A stretch of 64,000 nt of DNA from Trifolium pratense (taxonomy: Eukaryota; Streptophyta; Magnoliopsida; Fabales; Fabaceae), in contig NC_060063.1 in NCBI RefSeq assembly GCF_020283565.1, forward strand, positions 33,938,635 to 34,002,634. The letters run 5' to 3'. Of this stretch, positions 55,191-64,000 are shown one piece after another (the first letter of the stretch is position 1; the number at the start of each line of letters is the position of its first letter). Made by a program: the position numbers and the translations under genes. The notes beneath the pieces are model-generated. The model saw only the letters and a program-made list of their open reading frames with translations, searched no databases and was not told the origin of the DNA.

Positions 55191-55193
55191 GCC

Positions 55194-56204
55194 TCACCAA
55201 GCGAAGGGCCATGGCGACGACAAAGATTTGAGCTCGCGGGGAGGAGCTAAGTGCATATCCCCATGTCGTTGACATTTGTCGCATTTTTTCACATGGTTTT
55301 TGGCATCTTGCTGCATGGTGGGCCAGTAGTACCCTGCTCGGAGAGCTTTCCTGGCCAGCGATCTTCCTCCCAGGTGCTGGGCGTTGATCCCCTCGTGTAC
55401 CTCGCGCAGGATGTAGTCGACTGTCTCCTCGTCGACGCATTTTAGGAGCGGGATTGAGAATCCTTTCCTGTATAATTTTCCGTCGAGGATAACGTAGGTG
55501 CATGCTCGGCGTCTAACGATTGCTGCTTCCTTCTGGTCGGCAGGAAGGGTTCCATGTGCGAGGAAGTTATATACGGGGGTCATCCAGCAGTTTTTGTCGC
55601 CAATGACGTTTATGTCGAGGACGTTGGCCGGCTTTTCGATGCTTGGCCGAGGGAGTATTTCCTGAATGACGGATTTGTTACCGCCTTTCTTTTTTGTGCT
55701 CGCCAGTTTGGATAGGATGTCTGCCCGTTTGTTATGCTTGCGTGGAACGTGTTGCACCTCCACGGACTCGAACTTAGTGATTTTCTCTTTCACTAATGCT
55801 AAATATTCAAAGAGATTATCATTTTTGGCTTGATATTCCCCCAATACTTGTGAAGCAACGAGTTGTGAATCTGTGTAGATTTTTATCTCTTTTGCTTCCA
55901 TGTCCTCGGCCAACCGTAGTCCTGCTAGGAAGGCCTCGTATTCTGCCTGGTTGTTTGATGTCGGGAAGGATAGTGCTAGGGATACTTCGATTATGATCCC
56001 ATTCTCGTTTTCTAGGATAATTCCTGCTCCTGCTCCCGTGGCACTTGATGCTCCGTCGACGAATATTGTCCATTTGTCTGCCTCACTTGTCGTGGAGGAT
56101 GGACTCGTCATTTCGGCCACGAAGTCTGCTTTCGTAACGAATGTCGAATTCGGAAAGCTCGAGGGACCATTTAAGCATCCTGCCCGCCATGTCTGGTCGA
56201 CCAA
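55194..56204 (-). pseudogene. Second RNase H and integrase zinc domain, Gypsy copy 2
   Basis: As in copy 1: KWTIFVDGASSATGAGAG, NNQAEYEAFLAGL, YTDSQLVASQV, HKLGG-type zinc segment HEGINAQHLGGRSLARK and KKCDKCQRHGDMHL. Ends SPWPFAW then TGA. The first 30 or so codons are out of frame with the true upstream pol frame, which shifts near 56130. Confidence 0.92.
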
Positions 56205-56781
56205 GCAGTGACTTGATGGGTTGGTCAGTTCGGACTACGATTGTGTGTGCTAGGAAGTAGTGACGTAGTCTTCTTGCTGCGTTGATCAAGGCAAGGGCCA
56301 CCTTCTCGATTTGTTGGTATCTGAGTTCGGGCCCCTGGAAAGCCTTGCTCGTGAAGTACACTGGTTTCTATCCTTCCGCTGTTTCACGGACAAGAGCTGT
56401 GCTGACGGCCTCAGATGCCACGGAGAGGTAAATGTAAAATACTTCCTCGACATCCGGGCGTGAGAGGACTGGTGGTTCGGACAGGGCCTTCTTCATATGT
56501 TGGAGGGCCTTCTCGCACTCATCCGTCCATTCGAACACAACTTCTTTCCTCAGTAATTTGAAGAGGGGCAATGCGTGTTGAGCAGATTTTGCTACGAAGC
56601 GAGATAATGAGGTCAGCATTCCGTTCAGGGTTTGTATCAATTTTTTGTTGTTCGGAGTTGGGAGATCAGTAAAGGCACGACACTTGTCGGGGTTGGCTTC
56701 GATTCCTCGTTCTGTTAGGTAGAATCCGAGGAACTTTCCTGCCCGTACCCCGAAGGTGCACTTCTCCGGATTGAATCTCAT
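56083..56781 (-). pseudogene. RT connection and first RNase H, Gypsy copy 2
   Basis: RFNPEKCTFGVRAGKFLGFY, LTSLSRFVAKSAQHALPLFK and FEWTDECEKALQHMKKAL, then after a TAG (56366-56368 area, shared with copy 1) YFTSKAFQGPELRYQQIEK and YFLAHTIVVRTDQPIKSLLG of the first RNase H. It begins in a different frame from RT. Confidence 0.9.
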
Positions 56782-58694
56782 GTTGTGCTTTCTGGCCTGC
56801 TCAAGACCTTATGTAGGTGGGCGGTGTGATTGATTTCCTCATGGGATTTGACGATCATGTCGTCCATGTAGACTTCGAGCATGTCGCCAATTTCTCCTCG
56901 GAATACCTTGTTGATCATTCGCTGGTAAGTAGCACCAGCGGTTTTTAGACCGAAAGGCATTACGTTGTAGTAATAGTTGCCTGACTCAGTCATAAAAGCT
57001 GTTTTTTCCCTATCGGCCACAGCCATTGGGATTTGATTGTACCCTGAATATGCATCCATAAAAGACAATAATTTAAAGCCAGACGAATTATCAACTAACT
57101 TATCAATGCAAGGTAAAGGATAGGAATCTTTAGGGCAGGCCCTATTGAGATCGGTATAGTCAACACACATTCTCCATTTTCCATTAGATTTTTTAACTAG
57201 TACAACGTTGGACAACCAGGTAGTGTATCTAGCTTCAGAAATAAAATTTGCCTCTAGGAGGTCTTTTACAGCTTTTTCAGCAGCCTCCGCTTTTTCGGGA
57301 GACTGCTTACGCCTACGTTGCACTACAGCACTAGCAAGTGGGTCGACAGTAAGTTGATGGCATGCAATATTTGGATCCAGCCCGGGCATATCAGCAGCTT
57401 GCCACGCAAACAGGACAACATTTTCTCTAAGGCGGGCTTTCAGCTGCTTCCTCGCCAGGTCGGGGAGCCCTGTACCAATCTTGACTCCTCTGTCTGGATA
57501 GTCGCCGAACTGGACTATGTCGAATTCTCCATCCGGAATGGGGCGGTAATGCTCTTTGCTCGCCTCATCGGACTCCTTCTCCTCCTTCCGCAGCTTTTTC
57601 TCCTCCTTGTGCTCATTCTTGGAGGTGCGGCTGTCGAGATCAACTGAGCTCACGTTTGGTGCGGGTAGCTTTGGTGGCGTTTTCGGGGAAGGCTTTGGCT
57701 TCTTCGGCTCAGGGGCTTTACCTATGAAGTTGTTGCCCTTGGATGCTGCATCAAAGAACCTCCTCGCAACTTCAATGTCCCCGTGTAGTGTAGCAACCTG
57801 CCCCTTATGAGTGTAGTATTTCATCTTCAGGTGGGCAGTGGAGGGGATAGCGACCAGGTCTGCTATGGCCGTCCTGCCGATGATGCACTGATAGAGGCAT
57901 GGGCAGTCCACGACCAAGAATTTGACCCTGATCGACTTGGCAGTTTCCTCGGAGCCAAAAGTGACGATGAGGTTGACATAGCCCCAAGGCTTAGTAGTTG
58001 CCCTGTTGAATCCTGTGAGATCTGAGCCCAGGTATGGAGTAAGATGGGTCTCGTCCAGCTGCAAGGTCCTGAAAAGACTGGCGTACATAATGTCGTAGGA
58101 GCTCCCCGGATCGATGAGGACCCGACGAACATCCATGTTGGCCATGTCTGCCCGGACGAGAAGGGGAATCTGAAAGTTGACTGTCCAAACGGGCAGTTCC
58201 TCGAGATAGAAGGCTAAAGGCATTGACCGCCCCTTCGCCTTGTCCAGTGTTGCCTTAATGTTCGAGGATATGTCGATGAGCTCCTCGAATTTTCTTTTTA
58301 TTGATCCGATGGTGTGCTTGTCCATTCGACCAACGGATATAACGAACGAGTCTTGAAAATAGTCCCACGTGCTAAGCGTAGGACCGGTATAGATGTCCCC
58401 GAAATAGCTGGGGATAACAAAATCTTCGGGCCGGGATACACTCATGGCGATCTGCTTGGCGTTGTTCTGCCCGGCCGGTTCTGGAAGTACTTCCTCGACC
58501 GCTCGAGCTTCTGCGGCCTCTGGTCGAGGGTCGTTGTTTCTCTTGACGAACTCTCTCAGTTGTCCGTTCCTGATCATAATTTCAATGGCATCCTTCAGCT
58601 GGATGCAGTCGTCAGTTCTATGGCTATAACTCTTATGGTACTTGCAATACCTGTTTTTGTCTTGGCCTGGTTTCAGGGGGTTTGCTTCGACCAC
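56778..58694 (-). pseudogene. Zinc knuckle, protease and RT, Gypsy copy 2
   Basis: 638 open codons. A knuckle-like C17-x2-H-x4-H-x4-C30; protease near residues 180-300 with LIDPGSSYDIMY (193-204), where the usual D-T/S-G triplet reads D-P-G, an uncommon change that may harm activity; then the RT with VVLVKKSNGKWRMCVDYTDL, FMDAYSGYNQI, FGLKTAGATYQRMI and VYMDDMIVKSHEE near residue 609. The frame breaks at LSRPESTT. Confidence 0.93.
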
Positions 58695-58695
58695 T

Positions 58696-60218
58696 TTACC
58701 CCTGCTCTGTTGAATTCGGAGTTGTGGACCTCGGCGAATACTTCTGCCCGCGATTTGATGAGGGGGGTGTAGGTGCTGAACGTGCTCGGAGGACCGCGAG
58801 GTTCTCGTTGGTCGCCCCTCCTTCTATCTTTCCCCCTTTCGCCGCCCCTGTCGCCGCCTCTGTCGCTCCCCCTCTCGCCGCCCCTATCGTCGCTCCTATG
58901 AGAGGACTCACAGGCAGGGTGGCTGCTCTCAGGGCGGGCAAGTCGGGCGACATCTGCTGCCTGGACTTCCTCGTACTGAATGTATGCTTGAGCTTTGTCG
59001 AGGAGGTCGTCCCAGGTGGGTGGCTTTTCAATGCCAACAGCTTTGCAGCAAGTACTTCTTCATATCGTCGGTCGTATCGACCTGCACGGCTTCTTTATTG
59101 AACCTCTCGATAAAGTTGCGGAGAGATTCTTCCTCGGCTTGGTATATGGCCTCCAAGGCAAGCACAGTCTTTGGGTGCTTGCGGGAAGCTGTAAAGTGTC
59201 TACAGAACTGGTCTGTAAGGTCTCTCCACGAGTGAATAGATTGAGGGGGAAGGCTTTGGTACCAAGACATTGCTCCCTTCCTCAGCGTGGTTGGGAAAAG
59301 TCTGCATCTAATGGCACCGCTAATATTCCTGAAATCCAAATTAGCGTTAACATTAGCTATGTGATCGTCGGGGTCAGTCAAACCATCGTACGTAGGAAGC
59401 GTAGGAGGCCTCTCGAAGCCCTTAGGAATAGGCGCCTTCAAGATGCCTTTGGTAAGGGGGCACCGGGGATCACCCTCGTCACTCCCGTTGGGAGAGTGGT
59501 CATCGGGTGACCGGGGAGAGTAATCGCCGGGCATAGGTGTTGGACTGCGCGACTTAGAGTAGTTGCGAGGATGGTAGCTGCCCGACGCGCCTTGCTTGGT
59601 CATCAACGACAACCCATGAGGTGAATGGCGGCGGGGAACCTCTCGCGTTCCCTTCTTGCCCAGGGAGAGCCTGCCCTCGCGATGAGAAGGAGTACGCTCT
59701 CTTTTCCGAGCAGGTGGTTCGACCCTCTCTAGGTCAGGGCGTCGATGTTTGACAGCCGCCTGATGGGGAGGGGATGAAGTAGCATGGTGTCTCCGCGGGG
59801 GAGAGTTGGTCTTTCTGCGGCGCCGGCTCCTCTCCAGCGCGACGAGTCTGTTATTCTGTTCGTCCAGTCGACGACCTTGAGCCTGCACAGATTCAGTTGT
59901 TTGTTTCAAGGCAGCGATTAAAGCTGCGATCTCAGAATTGGCCAAGGTGGTGACCTGCCCGGCGTTGTCTGCCGGGATCTCCTGTTTAAGCTGAGGGCGT
60001 TTGCCCGTTTGACGTTCGGTCAAGACCTCAACGTCTTCTTCATCGGACGAGATGGAGGTTTCCCGGCCATCGCGGGAGTCGCTTTCTGGACCACGAGTTG
60101 TGGTATTGTCACACACCGGTGACAAAATAGTATTGTGCTCTGGCGGTGGAGAGCCTGGAACGTTGGGAACGTTTTCATCGCCGGTAGTGCTGTTGAATTG
60201 CTGTGATGAACTTGCCAT
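58696..60218 (-). pseudogene. gag of Gypsy copy 2 (frameshifted)
   Basis: 396 codons (60218 to 59028) with a Pro/Arg-rich disordered N-terminus (repeated Arg-Arg and Ser-Pro), then the Retrotrans_gag domain: YDGLTDPDDHIANVNANLDF, RLFPTTLRKGAMSWYQSLPP, WRDLTDQFCRHFTASRK and ESLRNFIERFNKEAVQV. The frame breaks after KKYLLQSCWH. The C-terminal gag sequence (HPPGTTSSTKLKHTFSTRK, Arg/Gly-rich) continues in another frame to about 58696. The capsid-like part is intact. Confidence 0.88.
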
Positions 60219-60298
60219 GGAGGGAATTGTTTGTTGAAACGGAATCGGTTTTGATCTTTAGAGTCTTGAATGAAGACAAAAGAAGGGGAGGAACTCAG

Positions 60299-60316
60299 TC
60301 CCCACAGACGGCGCCA
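60299..60316 (-). other. Primer-binding site of Gypsy copy 2
   Basis: TGGCGCCGTCTGTGGGGA on the minus strand, next to the LTR end. This type of site is common in plant Gypsy elements. The exact tRNA was not assigned. Confidence 0.8.
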
Positions 60317-60317
60317 C

Positions 60318-60865
60318 TGATCTAACCTGATGATCAGAAAAGGTTGATGGCTGGTCCGTTGAGCAAATCGTCCACCGGAGGGGGGGTTTGTACCTGCAGG
60401 CACTTCGATGCTTAAGTCAGCAAGAGAATGAGAGAGATACAAGAGAGAAGAGAGAGAAAGAAAAGTGTAGAATGGTTTGGCATACCTGGCTCTCCTGTCT
60501 AGGAGAGCTTATATAGTTGCCCCCGGCGCTGGGCCAAAGGTTGGTCTATTGGGCTGGAATAACCGGCCCAATAGACTCAACTGCCAAGATAGTCCCTGTA
60601 TCGTAGGGGAGGCCGTTGTTTGCCTCTATCTTGGTTGGAACCGCTCCATTATTCACAGATAATGGATAAGTTCGCTGGATGGAGTCGCGGTTGAATGGAT
60701 CAACACGGGTGGATAGATGAGCACGTGTTTAACGTGTTGCTTATATGTTATGTCGAGGAGGACACGTCGTTGGCTGACGTGTCGGGGAAGTCTCCCCTTA
60801 TTGGGCTGTGCCCCAAATGTCGGGCAAGAGGATAATTGGGCCAGCTCTTGGCCCAGTCCAGAATA
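60318..60865 (-). repeat. 5' LTR of Gypsy copy 2
   Basis: 548 bp. The minus-strand start is TATTCTGGACTGGG, where the partial LTR at 49608 has TGTTCTGG, so the terminal TG is mutated to TA. It ends TTAGATCA before the primer-binding site. A minus-strand TATATAAG near 60508-60515 may be its promoter. Confidence 0.85.
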
Positions 60866-62423
60866 GTATGGATATATGATTATTATATGCATGATTCAGA
60901 AACTACTCAAAGTATGTGAATTGTGAATTTTGACAAGTTTGAATAAGTTTGGTTTATAGACATGTTTTTATATGATCTTCTTTTAATATAAAAGTAGGGA
61001 TTATGAATTGTCAAAATATGAAATGCATATTTTAGTTACTATTATTATTTTGTGCAAGAAGTTACTAAATTTAAAATTGATGATCTTATGTTATATGTAC
61101 ATCATAACATGAAAGTTATTGTTAATTTCTTGCTTATATTGATAATAAGATTGATTTGGTATTTTGAAATTATTGTAAGTTGGTAATTGTTCATGGAGGG
61201 AATTAATATAGAAAATGTTAATGATTTCAATCATTATCTTTCTATTATTATTATAATTATTTGAATTTGCCATATAATATATTTATACATAAAACTTGAT
61301 TTTGACATTTAGAATTTATGATACATGTATTAGTTATTTGATAACTAATAATATGAAAAGGTTTTTTAAATGAAATTGAAACAAATTCTAAATTAATATT
61401 TTAAGTTCATGTGGGGTATATGACTTATATGGTGTGATCCATCTTATGAAATAAAAATTGGTCATGACAAATCTTTATGATCATGTTTGTTGATGTTATA
61501 CATATTTAATGTATTGAATGTATGATACATTCAAGTGGAAGCTGAATTTCAAATTGTAATGATTATTAAATATGTTATGTTATAACAAGAGAATAATGAC
61601 ATAAAGTTTGTGCATATGAGTATATGACACAATGACAATAGAATGACAAAAAGTCATGGTTTTGTGATAGCGGTTAAAACTATCAAATAAAAGAATATTC
61701 AAAGTTTCTAAAAAGCATAGCTATGTGGTTGATTGAATATTCAAAGGTTATAAAGTTGGAAAATATTGCAATTCTTTGACGAAAGGATTGACAAGGATAT
61801 GCTGTTTTCGGATAATGATGGTTAAGTCATTGAAGACATCATTAGGGATGTGGTACAAGCCCATATCTAATTGATCACCAATGGTGGAAACTCAACTCAT
61901 ACTTGAATAACATCAAGTCTTGAGTTCAATGATGAAAGTACACTATTAGAGTGATTGAAGTACTTGACAATAACAAAACATCCCAAGGGGTAAAAGTACT
62001 TGGACCATAAAAGAAAAAGTGGTAGGATGAGATTTTTCTCTTAATAGACATCTAGCATATGTTTGCTTAAATGCATAATTATGGGTGCATTTATGATATA
62101 GTCTACCTATATGAGAATGAAGTGGGGCCGCTTCATAGAGTTCAAGGGCTTGACTCTTAAATTCTCATGAAAAGGATATGAGACACAAGACCTTAACAAA
62201 TGTGTCATTTTGATAAATTCGATCAATGGTACCGAGATTTCATGTGTGAGTTATGAACACTTGTTCTAATGGATAATTGGTTCAAAGCTTGTCTACCAAT
62301 CTATTCGGGGATGAGCGGAAACTTAACTTACTAAATAATGGTTCAAATCGTGAGATACCTTTATTGAAACCATGAGATTTCCGGAATAATGGATTTAGAT
62401 ATATTTTGAAAATGGTGGGGGAT
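60866..62423 (+). mobile_element. 3' internal region of a Copia-like element
   Basis: AT-rich, without an open reading frame, ending in a purine-rich AATGGTGGGGGAT directly before an LTR start at 62424. It is read as the stretch between pol and the 3' LTR of a plus-strand element whose coding part is missing. The Gypsy array probably inserted into it or replaced its 5' part. Confidence 0.5.
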
Positions 62424-62781
62424 TGTTGGATATTTTCGAAAATATATTTGAAAGGTTGCAATGGTTAATTTGAAATTCAAATTTACATTTTTGAAATCCT
62501 TTCAAAGGTTGTGTTCCTTCATCATTTGACATAAGTTTTTCTATAAATAGAGACACTTAGGAGGCAGAAAACATATAACATAAATTATGTTTCCATGAGT
62601 CAGGATTCTGTATAAAAAATATTTCTAAATATTTCTTCATTTCTCTAGTGCACGAGAGGAATTGTAAGGAACTTTATTCTGTAAAATATCATTGATCGAT
62701 ATGCTTGATATGTGTATGCAATCCATGTCAAGGTTTCCAAAGTATCCTGAAGGGGATTCGCCGGTTAACCCTTTTGCAACA
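62424..62781 (+). mobile_element. Probable 3' LTR of a Copia-like element
   Basis: Starts TGTTGGATATTTTCGAAAAT after a polypurine tract and most likely ends CCTTTTGCAACA at 62781, giving TGTTG/CAACA termini. A CTATAAATAGAG motif at 62541-62552 fits an LTR promoter. The 3' border is inferred from the terminus only. Confidence 0.6.
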
Positions 62782-64000
62782 AGAGATCAAGGACGACCAG
62801 TTCGTCAATTTGTCGATAGATAGTCAACAATCATGATATCGGCATAAACCATTCTAATCAAACCGCAAAAACGTCAACTTCGCACGAAATATCCATAGAT
62901 TCCCATTCTACGGCCTAACAACGTTACCCTAAAATAGGTACAACCAATCGAACACACTCCGAAAAGATACTTCCGTGGAATACTTCCACAACTCCATAAT
63001 TCTCATAAATCTTTGATTCCCTCATGAATCACTTAATTGTGCTACATCACTTATTCATATTCGAATTTTATTCCAAACATATCACTCGGTAATTCAATTC
63101 CAACAATCATTTGATGACCAACATTCTCAAATCTTCCTCGACACATCCTAGAATTATCGTTTCTAACTGTCAAATCCCTTTTCTCACATATCTCCAATCA
63201 TTGGGTCGAATCCAATACGACTACTCTGTTCCCAAGTAATCTTTTAACTAACATTTGCATTCCTTAACGCAAACATTTTCCAATACCACTTCTCCTTAAT
63301 CTTTTAGTAATTTACTACTTCAAAATTAGGCCACCGCCTAAAATTGGTTCTCCAACAATCATAACTTCTATCTCGTTGATTTCAAACGAAATCTTCAATT
63401 TGCCTACAATCCATCTATTCATGTTCCCCATCATCTTGCATTGCAACAAGCATACTCTTCTCTGTTTATTCACCCATCGGTTTCTTATTCAATTCTAACC
63501 TCTACTAATCATCATTCTTAGTACATTCGATACCAAAATCAAACTCTTGAATTTAATCTACAAAGCTCCAAATATTCGTCATACAATCTAATTCTATCCA
63601 TTAAATTCTAATCAACCTTTGTCCTAGTATTCTTACTAATGACTCCTTGTCTACTCCCAATATGACATCTTTAGAAAATTTCCAAAATTCTCGTCCAAAA
63701 ATACATTCTAAGTTATACACCAAATTACTATTGTTCCATCATCCACGATGAAACAATTTAAAATCCTTTACTTCCAATGATTCAACAATCATACTCATCC
63801 TATCATAATGCCTCTTAATTCCATTCTAGTCCTATTTGAGAATTCACTTCTTTCTCTCGACCAACCAACACCAAGGGCTCACTAATCTTCACATCTATTT
63901 TCCAAACTTCTCCAATTTTCTCAAGAAATGACTAATCATTTCAAATATACCCAACGTAATACTTTCTAGAAATCACTTCGCACACTAGGCTTAGAACTCC
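62782..64000. other. Unassigned C- and AT-rich sequence
   Basis: No ORF, RNA gene or known element recognised. The even, pyrimidine-rich composition with many ATTCTCA, TCCAAC and TTCCAAT words is unlike the host intergenic DNA at the window start. It may be the non-coding end of another retroelement running out of the window. Confidence 0.35.

Larger units (their letters stand above)
49609..60865 (-). mobile_element. Tat/Retand-type Gypsy element, copy 2
   Basis: On the minus strand: 5' LTR (60318-60865), primer-binding site (60299-60316), gag, zinc knuckle, protease, RT, RNase H, second RNase H, integrase, then a plus-strand antisense ORF (51545-53629) with its own leader, a polypurine tract and a truncated 3' LTR (49466-49608). 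RT before integrase, two RNase H domains and the antisense Transposase_28-type ORF identify the Tat lineage. Several frame lesions make it non-autonomous. Confidence 0.93.

Overview
The window is AT-rich plant nuclear DNA made mostly of transposable elements, with a few host loci between them. The SINE families, CACTA, MULE, Stowaway and hAT MITEs, Sirevirus-type Copia elements and Tat/Retand-type Gypsy elements with an antisense ORF, together with the close match of the host proteins to legume relatives, suggest a papilionoid legume (Medicago/Trifolium/Vicia group). This assignment is inference.

Layout. 1-5157: a diverged tandem duplication (about 2.5 kb and 2.2 kb copies). Each copy carries a minus-strand MIR399 hairpin with an identical, canonical mature sequence. 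Four SINEs inserted after the duplication, and the paralogous copy shows each empty site. 6173-6443: a third, plus-strand MIR399 locus with a P1BS motif, a TATA box and a well-paired hairpin. The window start is therefore a phosphate-starvation microRNA cluster. 6444-10182: SINEs, two Stowaway MITEs, a long AT microsatellite and a LINE remnant. 11176-18677: a 7.5-kb CACTA element (target duplication AAT) with a truncated TNP2-type transposase and a captured nicotianamine synthase fragment. A second 4.0-kb CACTA (13509-17533, target duplication TAT) is nested in it and carries two exons of a TVP38/TMEM64-type membrane protein gene.

18791-25446: more MITEs, including an exact tandem pair, and a MULE foldback with a 9-bp target duplication. 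The two recognisable host protein genes are here: an apparently intact DUF1685 gene (21630-22340) and the 3' exon of a plastid YCED-like gene (25016-25446) with no upstream exons in sight.

26241-62781: a nest of LTR retrotransposons. From the left these are an orphan 1.5-kb LTR with a primer-binding site; a minus-strand Sirevirus-type Copia with its 5' LTR, gag-pol and the start of an env-like ORF (broken); and two direct copies of a minus-strand Tat/Retand-type Gypsy element joined through a truncated shared LTR. A young 6.2-kb Sirevirus-type derivative (36868-43063) sits inside the left Gypsy copy. It has lost nearly all of integrase, RT and RNase H and has become one 1188-codon gag-protease/env-like fusion ORF. 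The Gypsy copies carry an antisense plus-strand ORF with what looks like its own TATA promoter, a leader intron containing eight short hairpins, and a second intron. The window ends with a Copia 3' LTR and unassigned AT-rich sequence.
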